A stretch of 64,000 bases of DNA. Source: Trigonopsis variabilis (taxonomy: Eukaryota > Ascomycota > Trigonopsidomycetes > Trigonopsidales > Trigonopsidaceae). The notes under the pieces were generated by a model. That model was not told where the DNA came from and searched no databases. It saw only the letters and a list, made by a program, of their open reading frames with translations. Positions 21,449-32,922 of the stretch are shown here, piece by piece. The translations under genes and the position numbers were made by a program. The DNA is taken from assembly GCA_003707065.3 (NCBI GenBank), contig PPXM03000001.1, forward strand, positions 310,001-374,000, written 5' to 3'. Each line of letters opens with the position of its first letter. The stretch's first letter is position 1.

Positions 21449-23602
21449 TCACAATATTTCGTATTCTTCTTGCGCTGTATAAACATCTGATGCCGAGTAT
21501 ACACCCACGCTTCCCTGACCTTGGCTCCGATCTTCGATACGGTAGTACTCTCCGCTAACATCGGTCACCCACGATCGTTCCACTGAAGACAACTCGGTGA
21601 TATAGATCTTATCATGCGCTTGAATCACTCGTCCATAGATGACGTAGTTGAGTCTTACATTCTTAAATAGCGTCGAGTCAGGATGAATCCAGACTTTTGT
21701 ACCTTTTCCATCCGCAAGAATAATGCTTCCATCGGCATCCATCTGCCCTAAATGTGAGAAGAATCCAAGGCACAAACATTGAAGCACTCGCGTCGAGACA
21801 TCTTCAGAGCGAGAAGCCCGATCGATCCTCGGCATTCTCAAAGCTATCTCTCTTAATAAATTAAAGATTTTTTTAGCCTTCAGTAAGCTCTGATAATTTA
21901 ATCCCCGATCATGACACCATCTTCCACCTTTCTGTTGTGGCTTTGTGAAAGCTGTAAACACGTTCAACCAGGTCAAATGATCACCCTCTTGCACCATAAA
22001 TTTTAGTCTGTTCTCATAATGCTCACCTTTCCAGTCATCTGGACGTAGGAACACAGGTTTGTTCAGAGACTCTATTGCCAAAATCGCGCTGATCTCATCG
22101 ACACAGTCATACTCCACTGAACCTAATAAAATCCGAGATAACCTGGGATTTAATGGAGTGAAAGCCATCAAGGATCCTATAGGCTGGTTCAACTTGCAAG
22201 CTGTATCGATAGCACCCAAAAGATAGAGTAATTCTAACGCCGCTTCAACTCTATCCTTTGCCGGCTGAGTGATGTAGTCAAATTTTGATATATCACCGAC
22301 CCGAAGATGTATGAGATATAGTATAGTGTAACTTATATCTATAAGATCAATCTCCGGAACAAGTCGGTCAAGAAATAAGCCGTATTCTTCGCTCGTGTAT
22401 AACCTATAGCAGGTGCCCTCTTGAGTTACACCTGCACGGATCGTCCGCTGTGTAGCTAAGGATTTCGATATTCTAATGGTCTTGACCTCTTCTATATCTG
22501 TGAATGGATCTGTAGCTCGCCTTTTGGTGAACCCACAGTCAATGACATAGGTTATTCCCGAGATTGAGGGACCGATCTCGGCCACGCCGGTTGAAACAAC
22601 GCATTTGCGAAAACCATCTCTAGCAGACAAATATATTTGACCATGTTCCTCCTGAGATAGGCCTGCAAATAGAGGCAGCACGACAAGATTGTGGAATTTA
22701 TCTTGTGGTGATCGCTCAAAAGCTTTGAGGACTGTATGGATCTCACTGATTCCAGTTAGAAGCACCAGAATATCGCCTCGTGGCTGGGTTAAATGGATTT
22801 TCTTGACAGTATCTATCACCGCAGTTACATAATCGTCAACTTTCTCGTCAGAATTGAATATCTTTACTGGATTAATAGTAGCATCTATGGTCACGACGCA
22901 AGTTTCAAGACCTAAAACACCAGCTTGGTACAAATATGGTCTAGAAAAATAATCGACGAGATCCTTAGAATCCAGGTAACATGTTGATAAGACTAATTTG
23001 AGATCTTTTCGTTTCTTTAGAATCATTTTGACTAAGGCCAGAAGCACATCGGAGTCGACGTCACGTTCATGAACATCATCAACGATAAGGAGTGAGTATT
23101 TTGATAAAAGAGGGTCTCTTAATATCTCATGGAGCAGCGTTGTACCCGTCGAAAACTGGATACGGGTTGAGGACGACGTCTTGTCATCGAATCGAACATT
23201 ATAACCAACTAAATTACCTAGCGAGCAAGACATTTCCTTCGCGACGCGTTCACCTAGATGAATGGCCGCATTTTCGCGAGGCTTTTCAAGTTAGATCTAT
23301 TTTCTGGCGTGGTATTCACCTGACTGCAAACGATTCGCTTCTCATTTTGGGCCCACCCACCGTAATACAGATACTGTGGTAATTCTAATATAAATCAGCA
23401 TTTCAATATTGGTCAAAACGTACGGCTGCTTTTTCCGGATCCGCTATGACCTATTATCACTGTTACTGGATTCGCATTCACTGATGCCAGAATCTCATCG
23501 CCTTTGTAAGTTAAATCTCAGATTTTACTCACGATATCGAGCTATAGGATAGCTCTTTTGTAGATGAATGGTATCATGTGTGGATTTGATCCGTTCATTC
23601 AT
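21449..23602 (-). CDS. DHX35-type DEAH-box helicase homologue with degenerate motifs
   Basis: Exons 23533-23602, 23424-23501, 23320-23384 and 21449-23281 (introns 31, 39 and 38 nt) give 681 residues. The Walker A loop GHSGSGKS (residues 41-48) is intact. Motif Ia reads SQPRENAA instead of TQPRRVAA, motif II DDVH instead of DEAH (about 139-142), and motif III STC instead of SAT. Motif V reads STGVAEIGPS, and motif VI QRTIRAGV instead of QRAGRAGR (about 349-356). The C-terminal half (winged helix, ratchet, OB fold) aligns closely with DHX35: ALELLYLLGAID, EEISAILAI-like, EGDHLTWLNVFTAF and WIHPDSTLF. DHX35 is a spliceosome-associated helicase. The arginine finger and DEAH glutamate are altered, so ATPase activity may be weak or lost, though the frame is intact and under apparent constraint. 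Confidence 0.88.
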
Positions 23603-24122
23603 ACGATGACGATCTCGATAGTGTTATTGCGTTGCAGGGTGTCATAGCTCCCCCAAAGAAGCGAAAAAGAAGATCGACGCAGAGTCTTTTAGGTCTATCT
23701 TGAATGCGAAAAGTGCCTCAATTCACTATCCTTTACGTATGAAGTATTCTAATTTACTTCTACCATTATTTTCAAGGGACACTTAGTTTCTCGATTGAGC
23801 ATGTTATTTTATACACGCTAACATAAATACCGTTTATGCTCGAAAAGCACTTCTAATCTTAGACACAACAAATACTAGATGCTTTGTGTCCATGTCGCTT
23901 AAAGAAATGCGACAAACTAGTTTACTGTCTAGTCGTGTCAATCGGCCACCTGTGCCGCGATACTGCGAACCCCACCGCAAAAAAGAAGACTAGAAATAAA
24001 AGACCAAAGACATGCAGATCTAACCAAACACCGGTTCCCGCAAAAATAATATAACATCACAACCAAAATGAGATACTAGGACGAAAAGCCCCAAAAGTAG
24101 TAGAATCAACGAGCTATTGCAC
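23603..24122. other. Intergenic region, DHX35-like gene and YPI1
   Basis: 520 bp upstream of the DHX35-type gene and downstream of YPI1. A plus-strand stretch at about 23640-23700 could encode a basic NLS-like peptide, but it has no start or partner exon that I can support. Confidence 0.45.
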
Positions 24123-24539
24123 TTATACTTTGTGTGTATGGCTTTTCTTCTTTAACCGTGGTAATCTCTCGTAAGCGTTCTTATCTTCATCTCGACAACA
24201 GCTGCTATCTGAATCCGAGTCACTTGAACTCGAGCTCGAGCCGGAATCAGACTCATCACTGCTTTCACCAAATTCCCGCTGCGGATGAAAGATACAGCAG
24301 ACTTTTGTTAGTAATATCTACCATATGCTCTCACTTTTTGACTTCTTCTTTCCCATATTTTCGTTATCGACCACATTCTCATCCCACTGAACTCGAGGAC
24401 GGCTCGATGAGGACGCGGGCCTTTCGTCCAACTCTTCCGGTTCCTGTGACGCTCTCAGATGTAAAACTTGACGTAATTCCGGAGGCGCATTAATAATTGT
24501 TGTTGCTGAGCCTTCTTCTTCTCGAAGTCGTTGAGCCAT
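24123..24539 (-). CDS. YPI1: Type 1 phosphatase inhibitor Ypi1 / PPP1R11
   Basis: Two exons, 24335-24539 and 24123-24301, with a 33-nt intron; 127 residues. The signature RPRVQWDENVVDNENMGKKK is complete, with the PP1-docking R-V-Q-W at 24384-24395. The splice restores the Cys-rich follow-on KICCIFHPQREFGESSDESD, and a Ser/Asp-rich tail and basic C-terminus follow. Ypi1 binds and regulates PP1 (Glc7), mostly in the nucleus together with Sds22. The short minus-strand frame alone would stop right after the intron start, so the splice is well supported. Confidence 0.95.
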
Positions 24540-25075
24540 CTTTTATTAAAGACGGTCAGTTTCTGTTAGTGACTCCAAGGTCGTTTGGTTGCTACGTACG
24601 GGTCTGAGTCGCGTGTATTTGGGTGACATAGCACCTCACTCATGTAATCTATGGATAATAGGTCATCTGAATTCAAGTGTCCTGGACGTTAAAATTGCGA
24701 ATAGTTACACATGGTATATGAGTTATCATGACTGAATCTGCTCTTTGGTTTGGGAAAAGATCTTATCCAGTCTCCTGGCGCCTATCACTATTCTTAGCAT
24801 TCAGCTTCCATTCCTCCCAAGGTGCCTTCCAGTTCTTCATTACCAATGATCTATGTTCCACTCTCTTTGGAGTGTATTTTTTTATATCTTAAGAATCTTC
24901 TGTAGATAGTTTAGGCTGAACTCTGTATCTCCCAAAAGCCCCAATTATAGACGCTACACTCAACAGTAGCAAGTAGGAGCCTGTTGTCTCTTGCGCCAAA
25001 TCGTATCCCGTTCAGAATTCCACTTTTTGCTTATTCATTTTTGGTTGCATTGCTGGCCATTGGATTCCGTGGCCG
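24540..25075. other. Divergent promoter region, YPI1 and the OCA6-like gene
   Basis: About 535 bp between two start codons. No gene, tRNA or clear repeat seen. Confidence 0.45.
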
Positions 25076-25797
25076 ATGTTGACGCCTCCCCAGGGCTTTG
25101 CCTTTGTCGAAACCGGAGTCTGTATGACCTATTTGCTAGGGCTTGTCTAACTTCAGACCGATGTTCTTCGCTCAACCCCATCAACTTACCTTTCGTGGAA
25201 ACGCTTAACTTCAGGACTATTATATCCTTATCGCCCGAGAAGCCTTCCAAGTCGCTTCGGCAATTCTTTGAATCGCACCAAGTCACCATGATCGACCTTG
25301 GAAAACGACGCTGGACGGCTAATAAGCGAGTGAAACTGGTACCAGATGAGATTGTACAGGATGCTTTATCATACATCCTCGATACCTCGTGTCACCCTGT
25401 TCTGGTCGTCAATTCAAGTCTCGTTATTGGCCTTTTACGTAAACTTCAGCAATGGATTTACAGCGCCATTGTTTCCGAGTACAAACGACTTTCAGGACAT
25501 AAGCATAACTTTGATAATGAGCTATTTTTGGAGTTAGCTCAGTTACAATTAGTTGCTCCCAAAAAAAGATCGTTTTCCATGGACGAGAACTGCGGTGATT
25601 TGATGTCGCCTCACTTGGCCTTAGAGAATAAAATATATCGATTCTGTCAATTATACAACGATACTTTTGGCCACACTTATGTGAGAGGGCGGGAAGATCC
25701 GATTATCTATACCTTCGCCTTGCCTCGCCTAGGAGCACTCCCTGGCTGGTTTCTCGTCCATGTAGAGTATGCCCTTCAAGAGTGCGAGTATATATAA
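25076..25797 (+). CDS. OCA6/Siw14-like tyrosine phosphatase-fold protein lacking the catalytic Cys
   Basis: Exons 25076-25121 and 25157-25797 (35-nt intron) give 228 residues. The spliced N-terminus MLTPPQGFAFVETGVYRCSS, then NLPFVETLNFRTIISLSPE, matches the plant/fungal atypical dual-specificity phosphatase family (Siw14/Oca), closest by eye to yeast Oca6. Where active members have H-C-x5-R, this protein reads LVVNSSLVIGLLRKL: the Cys and the loop Arg are both missing. It keeps the following RKLQQW helix. Oca proteins form complexes in yeast, and several members are already degenerate at the active site. It is probably a non-catalytic or scaffold member. It converges on MNN9. Confidence 0.8.
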
Positions 25798-26023
25798 AGA
25801 AACAAAATCTGATTCACTGTATAATAGGGTAAAAGTACATTTCATAACTGAACAATCCTTTTTAGTTGACTCATACATATCTCTGGCCCTACCAGATCTC
25901 GAAGCGCGAGATCCGGAAATTATCTTATTTTTAAAGCCATTCTGTCTCACCAGGTCATTCAATTCATGATATGGGAATGTTGCAAAGCAAAAAACTCGGT
26001 CGATGTTATCACTGAAATTATTT

Positions 26024-27259
26024 TCACGTCCGAGGTTTCTCATCTGTGTCGAAATGCCATACAACATAATTTGGGAGACCAATGACACGATATCCAGCTC
26101 GCTTCGCCATCTTGGCCAGACCTTCCGTTTCAGCTTGATGCTCAAATGAATAGGCTGGGAAATTGATCCCAGCTCGATGCACATCTGCTTTAATAAGCAA
26201 GGACACTCCACCTACTCCATCGAGTTCAATCTCTTCTCGTAGATCAGCAGTCCTATCACCCATTCGACACATGTACTTGCGCTTCGTCTCAATCACCTCA
26301 GGATATCCCTCAGCAACAATCATATCAGGGTCAGTTATCGCGGCCATAACCGCTTTAGATTCATCATTTTCAATCCACGAATTATAGTCGAACCGTCCCT
26401 CGATGTCAACACCCTCTTCGTTGAAACGATGAAACCAGATATTGGGAACCAAGACATCTGCTTCGTGGCTAGTCAAGTCCTGAATAATATCTGAAGGATT
26501 TTCTTCAATGTCAACATCTCTCCAGTAAACCCATGAATGATCCGGTTTGAGTGCACTTGTCAAGAGATAATTTCTCGCTTGAGCCAGGATTTTCCTCCTT
26601 GGTCCTTGAGCAGCAAATGCATGTCTAGCAGCGACATCATTTTGATCTAATTGATAACCGAAATCTCTTAGAAAAACCTGAGCACTTCTAAACCGGTGGG
26701 GGCCTTGTTGTAACTTTTCCAATTCTAATGCTAAGAGAGCAGCCGTATCTGAATTTGAGTCCCCAACCAAGAATCCAAGATCTATAAGATCATGAGGATA
26801 AGTCAACTGGACCAATAGTTGGAAATAATGAATCAGATGCGTAGTAGCATCTTTAAGCGGAGTGAGAATTAGTACTCGCTCATGATATTCAATAGCCGGT
26901 GACTGGGTACTGATTGCATTCAAGTCATAAACACGCACATCCTGAGGATCGACTTCAACAGCCTGGTGAGTATTGATCACCAACGGAGTCACTCCCGGAT
27001 GCCAGTCAACGTTAGCATTAGGACTTAGATCTAACGGCGATACAGCTGGTCCAAAACATGTAAATCGCTTTAATCTTGTCCGCCCCGGTAATGCCTGGAA
27101 TATAAAGAAAAGCGCAGTCACCGTCAAAATTAGCATCGGTAATCGAGTGCGGCGAAAACGTTTCTGTATCTGTTGGCCAACAGATCGAAATGTAGGATTC
27201 TCATTTGCCCGCTTCAAAAACACCTGCAATTTTTCCATTACTGGCTGAAGCTGGGCCAT
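26024..27259 (-). CDS. MNN9: Mnn9/Anp1 family Golgi mannosyltransferase subunit
   Basis: 411 residues, type II membrane protein: about 40 cytosolic residues, one membrane helix (PMLILTVTALFFIFQAL, about 41-57), then the luminal GT62 catalytic domain. Family features are ERVLILTPLKDATTHL, FLVGDSNSDTAALLA, the Asp-x-Asp in VYWRDVDIEENP, VLVPNIWFHRF and the GGVSLLIKADVHRAGINFP stretch. Mnn9 is the core of the M-Pol complexes that extend the alpha-1,6-mannan backbone on N-glycans. The ATG at 27257-27259 is the first in a frame that opens after an upstream TAG. The C-terminus ends VVWHFDTDE, as in the family. Confidence 0.95.
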   Translation of the reverse strand: MAQLQPVMEKLQVFLKRANENPTFRSVGQQIQKRFRRTRLPMLILTVTALFFIFQALPGRTRLKRFTCFGPAVSPLDLSPNANVDWHPGVTPLVINTHQAVEVDPQDVRVYDLNAISTQSPAIEYHERVLILTPLKDATTHLIHYFQLLVQLTYPHDLIDLGFLVGDSNSDTAALLALELEKLQQGPHRFRSAQVFLRDFGYQLDQNDVAARHAFAAQGPRRKILAQARNYLLTSALKPDHSWVYWRDVDIEENPSDIIQDLTSHEADVLVPNIWFHRFNEEGVDIEGRFDYNSWIENDESKAVMAAITDPDMIVAEGYPEVIETKRKYMCRMGDRTADLREEIELDGVGGVSLLIKADVHRAGINFPAYSFEHQAETEGLAKMAKRAGYRVIGLPNYVVWHFDTDEKPRT

Positions 27260-27765
27260 TGTTTCAAGCAAGGGTTGCGACTGATTAGAACTGCTCGTGG
27301 CAACCTTGTTACCGCTCTCTCGGAGCGATACAGGCGAGATCTAGAAGCTCGGAGGTCTGCATATAAGATGAAAACAGGTCTCTAGCCAGAGATAATTTTC
27401 ATAAACATTAAGAAGACCAGAAAGATGCTCATGGACTGATTTTCTCAGTAATATTGAGGTTTTGCAAAGACGATGAGCCTATGCAGGTGCATCACGACCT
27501 CATATTAGGCCACACGTCCGAGAGCCCAAGCATATTCTACAAGGGTTAACAATATCGCACTTATCAATTTTATATATTGTCGTAACCTGAGCTGGGGTGT
27601 GAACATCCTTAGGAGTTCTCACCTACGCCACAAAACATTTCATTCCTCTATCAATTGTTATACATAATTACAAAACAGAACCAAATTAGTGCCTCGATTA
27701 CCCGGAAGAAGACGCTGTGTGAATATACAGATAGCCAGAGCATTTTCAGAAGCCATAGAAGGAAC
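27260..27765. other. Intergenic region upstream of MNN9
   Basis: About 505 bp between MNN9 and the 3' end of the kinase gene, both on the minus strand. No gene or repeat recognised. Confidence 0.45.
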
Positions 27766-30463
27766 CTATTTTTCGAGCAGCTCGCCAACAGCTATGCTCT
27801 GTCTCCTTTTTGGATTAGGGGACGACCAGCTTTCCTCATCCTTCGTGACCGCCCCTTCCTTCGTTTGGCCATCGCCGTCATTAGATTGTGATGAATGTCC
27901 GCTAATTAACCGCCGATGACCCCATATATCTGAAGAACGCCGATCGGATCCTGACCTTCGATTCATCACCAATGTAAGCTCTGTCCCTTCTTCCGACGAT
28001 GAAGATGAAGTCCTCGATATCTCTCTCCGTATAGACTCAGGCTTTTCTTTCTGATCCTGATCAAGACTTGTCCGTTCAGGAAAAGAGTATCTAGTCCAAT
28101 CGCCCGTCGCCGTCAATATAGGCGACATTGTAGGCTTGAAACTCAATACAGTCCTACCAATTCCTCCTTGTTGGGGTGAAGACAATGGTGATGGAGGAGA
28201 AGACATGTTCGATGAGTAATTATCATCCGACAAATTTCCCAGGCTGCTGATTGCATCGGTCAAAGCATCAGTGCCACGACCATCTGTTGCATACTCATCG
28301 TCAGCATAATCTTCGACTTCAGTTTCAAAGACCGAAGGATGCCGGCCATGCACTGAAGTTCCTTTAGAAACTTGAGTGTGATATTGAATACGAGCAAGGT
28401 TCAATTGTGTTAACCCATGCGACGAATCACTATAAGCCGAAATCCCATTGGCAAGAGTCAGAGGAGGTAAAGAATGAGTGGCAGTTGGGATTTTGCCCTC
28501 AAGAGGTTCGATATCTCCATCGTGAGTATCAAGAGGTTGGGCGCGAGGAGATAAAGAAGATAATGATGACAGGCTGGATTTTTGTGATAAAGAATTTTCA
28601 CAGCGTAGAGATCGCATGCGAAATCTCTCTTCTCCTATTATCTCGGATGTTGGTTCTGATGGCCTAATTGTTGTACCCGTAGAACCTGATCCCAATTGGG
28701 AAGAAGAATCATGAATAGATTGGCGAGAGCTTTTTGTGTTGGAGAAACCTCCGAAATTTGCATCAGTTAAATATATATGGCCAGCGGCAGAATTACTTCG
28801 AGACCGAGAGGTTGAGACCGATCTGTTCCTCCTGCCAGCAGGAGTAAAATCGGAGGTATCGATGGGAGAGCGGAAATTATCAGTCAGAGCATTAGTAAGG
28901 TGATCAATTAATGATGCGTCAGTGGCAGACGAAGAAGAGCGCTTTCCTCTCACAGACATGCTCGAAGATCGACTATTGACGTTACTTCCAGAGGACTTCG
29001 TTTTTGAAGAGCGTCTTCGGATTCCAGCCACTCGAAGCGCTGTATTGCCTAATTTAGAAAGACCGCGTCGTAAACGTCCCGTGAAACCGACAACGGCATG
29101 TTCCATATCTTCGCTGGAGACTTGAATCTTTGAACCATACGTATCGGCGCAGTTGCTGCTGAAACTCTTCCGAGCTTCCGCATTCAAACCTTCCAATACC
29201 CAAGGATTCTCTTTAATCTGAGCTATATTGATCCTCTCGTCGGGATTTTTGGTAAGAAGAGCATTGAGAAGATCTTTACAGTCATCAGGAATGACCGGAA
29301 CATCAGGGAATTCGAGAGGTTGAGTAGCGATCACTTTGAAGAGCTCGAATTCATTGTCTGCATGAAAAGGAACTTTACCATAGATCATACAATATAAAGT
29401 AACACCAAGAGCCCAGATATCAATTTTGCCAGTAATCTGCGGTTCCTGGCCTTCGCTTGAAGAGCTATCCCAACACAATTCGGGAGCAAAAAAGGCTGGC
29501 GTTCCGGCGGTCTTGGCAAGTTCTAATTCATCATCTGCACCGTCAAGATAGGATACACCAAAATCACTGATTTTCACTTGATCGTCACGGTCGAGTAGTA
29601 AATTTGCCGGTTTTATATCACGATGAATGATACCCTGGAAATGAAGATACTCCAGACCTAGAAGGGTATCTCTGAAAATACTTCTAGCTTCAGAAGCGGT
29701 GTATTTTGGAGTTCCATCGTCGTTTCTCCAACCGACTTCACCTTTCTCGCAATATTCGAGAACCAAATATATTTTTCGACTTGAAGAATCATCGAGGACT
29801 TCTTTCAGGCGAACAATATGGGGATGGATACATTTTTTTAGAATTGCAATCTCTCTTCGGACTTTCTCTTCCTGAGTAGAGCCTGGATGTTGAGGACGAC
29901 CCAACCTAGGTCTTGAAGACCGATCGAGGACCTTAATTGCCTAAATATTAGCTAATCATAAGATTATAAACACGTACGACTAACTCTCCATTGGTGAGAT
30001 CTCTTGCTAACTTCACTCTTCCGTGTTGGCCGCGTCCGAGCTCACGAATAATTTCATAAGCGTTCAACAGTTTGCGCCCACTAACGGGATCATAGTCGAC
30101 ATTGATGTAGTTTGTCTCTTTAACAGGAGTCGCTAAAGGAGAAGGCGCCGGGGAGAGATCATGCGTAGATAACAGTCCTGGAGCAGAATGCACAGCCGCT
30201 CCCGGAGAAGAGGGACGGGGTGACGGAACATCAAGAAGAGGTATTCCTTTGAAGCCTTCGGAAGACTTTGAAGCTTGACTGGAAGAAGCCAGCGTATTCG
30301 AACAGCTTGGCAAGTTCCGGTTACAGGACAGAACAGGGCTGACTGAAGATACAGTAGAAGGAGGAGAACAAAGACGAGTATCAATAGATGTATGTGGCTG
30401 ATTTCTGCGAGCATCATTAGGACCTGGAGGCTCCACACCTTCTGACAATGATAAACTAGTCAT
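27766..30463 (-). CDS. CaMKK / Ssp1-Sak1 type protein kinase
   Basis: Exon 1 29978-30463 and exon 2 27766-29940 (37-nt intron) give 886 residues. About 135 Ser/Pro-rich residues precede the kinase domain. ELGRGQHGRVKLAR is the Gly loop, and the splice rebuilds the catalytic-lysine strand GELVAIKVLDR. HRDIKPANLLLD and ISDFGVSYLDG are the catalytic and Mg loops, and TAGTPAFFAPELCW is the activation segment. The pre-kinase motif NYINVDYDPVSGRKLLN and the insertion after the Gly-loop lobe are typical of fungal CaMKK-family kinases, which activate Snf1/AMPK. The roughly 480-residue C-terminal tail is Ser-rich and probably regulatory. The ATG at 30463 is the first Met; the frame opens upstream without ATG. 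Confidence 0.93.
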
Positions 30464-31451
30464 ATTGTCGAACGAAACCAAGACCGAAGCAGCAGATCAT
30501 CAACGGACAACCAGAAAAAATCGACCGAAACAAATCTGCTACAGGAAAAGAAGGCCTTTAAGGAGTAAAGGTTCACGCTAGGCTCAAATGTCAGCTGCTC
30601 CAACGTATAACAAAAGATGGTGGACGTGGTGGTGTGTTGTATGTGGCCAAGTGCAACACGACAGATAATAACCTAATACGTAACCCAGATGTTACTGAGC
30701 AAGTCTTGGAATTTTTCGCCCAATTTCACTAACAGTCTTTCGCCTATTGGATGGCCTCCAAAATGAGTTAGATTTACCCGTCTATTTTAAGATTCCCTCT
30801 TTATACGTTTTTGTTTTGATTCTCAACCTAGTGGTGTTTGTTTTTGGCCCTGTTATACAGGCTCTCGGGGCTCGTTTGGTTACTGAGGCGGAATTACCAC
30901 ATTACAAATCTCTAGCTAGTTGCTGCGCTGCGATCTGACTCACTAATCATGAAGACCGATGCTCTTTTTCTTGCCAAGGATAGTAACTGCCGATGACTCT
31001 CCCTTATAAATGGCTCTTTTTCAAGGTCATATCGTACCACACGTTGACAATCATCTTATATAACTCGTTATTCAACTTATAGCACTTCCTATAGGCCACC
31101 GTCTGACATACGCGCGCGCTCTACTCAAAACTAGCAGCTTTCGGAACTAAGCATCCTGAAAGAAGGTTTAGGGATTTATTTCTAGGTCTACGCCTCATCT
31201 TGTAACTGGCCGGCTTTTTTTCAAATTTCTCTGAAGCTTAAAACCTGTATATTATAATCATTCGATAAGGAGCCAGAACTTTAGGCCAGTATATGACAAC
31301 GAGTTCAGTCAGACATGATGCCTAATGTGAAAGGTGCTTATGTTATAGCCTGATAGACTACAAGCGAACAGGACACAAGCAGCAGGGAGTCCAAAAGTTG
31401 TTATCAGCGGTACTCAGCAGTTATAGTCACAGTGTAACTTTCTCGCTATGG

Positions 31452-31486
31452 CATCTTCAGCCATCCTCAGCCATCCTCAGCCATCC
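31452..31486. repeat. Short tandem repeat, unit CCATCCTCAG
   Basis: About three and a half copies of a 10-bp unit (CATCTTCAG, CCATCCTCAG, CCATCCTCAG, CCATCC). Unit length is not a multiple of three and no gene covers it, so it is probably a simple microsatellite-like tract. Confidence 0.8.
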
Positions 31487-32673
31487 ATCTGGAGCAATAG
31501 TGCTTAATCATTTCAACTTGGACCAGAAAACGCAATTAAAACACAAAAAAAGACCGCTTGTGGCCCAGGTTTCGTGGAGCGATGGCAATGAGATAATGTG
31601 AGGCAGTGTCTGTAATGGACCCACTCGATTCAGGACACCCTAAATGCAGATCATCTCAGCAGATCGGCTGTCCTGACGACTCTTGATCAGGGAAACGGAT
31701 GACGGATGTTGTAAAGAACCACACCATATATCTCCGACTATAATAGCCGGTGTTTAGTTGTTTAAGAAACGTTATCACAATACCCAACGTTGTGCACATT
31801 CTGACAACCCAGAAAGGAGTCGTGTAGAAATACAGTTTGTCTTAAAAGCATCTCCAAAATCATTAATGTTGTTATTCAAACGCGCTTTTCTAAAGGTAGC
31901 CCCATAGAGACATGATCTGAGAACAATTCAAGATTGGATAGAACGTCATACTACGTGTCGAAAATTTCGAAAATTATCCCAATCTAGTAGGTCTCGACTT
32001 CATGTTTACATTCAAAAGAGTGACTTCTATCGATATTCTCTTAATATTATTTTCAAATGTAAGGTATTCTATAGGACGAGATTCTACGGTTACTTCATTA
32101 ATAAGTGATTAACAAGTGGCTTCCTTTTTTGCTCATTAGGACAATTTGTGCCGTTGGCTGATTACGCGTCCCCTGATATTTGTATCCGCCCATAAGATCA
32201 AATTTCTCTAATTTTATAGGTGCAGGAATAAAAAAAAAATAAGTTATACGAATGTCATGGCTTAGGGTCTGATACAACCTAGTCATCTTAAACAGAAAAC
32301 GGCTTATCCATAAGGAAAAGAGATCATGCCACAGTTTTAGACTATTATCAATGACAGTGCATTGTCTGACTCGTCATTTTCAGATACGACGCACAGTATT
32401 GTATTGCAGCGCCAACGGCATTGTCAGAAACACCTCAGTGTCACGGGTAGCTTTCGAGTTGATTCTATAACATAGTAAGGCTAAATAAGGAAACTTCACT
32501 TCTGCTTAATATTTTCAATTCTTTAGACCTTGCCCAAGGTCTTTTAAAATCGATGTATCGACCTTATAGACTAGAAAGAAAAAAATCAATGCTCCAAACA
32601 AGCCGGTATTCATTCACTATAATCATTGGTGCACAGTCCTAGTTTTCTTTCCTCCTTTTTTTTTTCTCTTTCT

Positions 32674-32886
32674 ATGGGACATTTTCGTTGTAAAGTTTGT
32701 CTAGTAGACATAGATTGTATCCGATATCAATCGTTACACGAGATAGATGGGCTGGACGAAGAAAATTTCCCGTTTAGGAAAACGGGGTGGGACAAGGCTG
32801 GACAGCGACGCCTTTGGCTTGTCAAGAGCAGGGAGACGTCTCTTAACCCATTGCGAATCTTCATTCATTCATTCACTCTTTATTGA
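32674..32886 (+). other. Possible upstream ORF (70 codons) before the kelch-like gene
   Basis: ATG-initiated frame beginning MGHFRCKVCLVDIDC, ending 36 bp before the ATG at 32923. The Cys-x2-Cys at its start may be coincidental. I recognise no family. If the transcript leader covers it, it would be a long uORF. Confidence 0.25.
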
Positions 32887-32922
32887 ATTAGAAATCTTCG
32901 ATTCTTAGGACCAATATTAGCT

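Larger units (their letters stand above)
30464..32922. other. Long divergent intergenic region (2.4 kb)
   Basis: No supportable coding gene. It contains a 10-bp tandem repeat at 31452-31486 (listed separately), several AT-rich tracts, and a 70-codon ATG-initiated frame at 32674-32886 that ends 36 bp before the kelch-like gene. That frame could be an upstream ORF. The length suggests long 5' leaders, regulatory DNA or an unrecognised non-coding RNA. Confidence 0.5.

Noticed and set aside
23640-23703. Plus-strand basic peptide APPKKRKRRSTQ like a nuclear localisation signal
   Set aside because: No start codon or partner exon found, and it lies in the 5' flank of the DHX35-type gene on the opposite strand.
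25729-26211. 160-codon minus-strand frame overlapping MNN9 3' end
   Set aside because: Different frame from MNN9 and overlapping its conserved C-terminus; no family resemblance.
30747-30938. 63-codon hydrophobic frame in the kinase/kelch spacer
   Set aside because: Non-ATG start and too short to judge; hydrophobicity follows from T-rich sequence.
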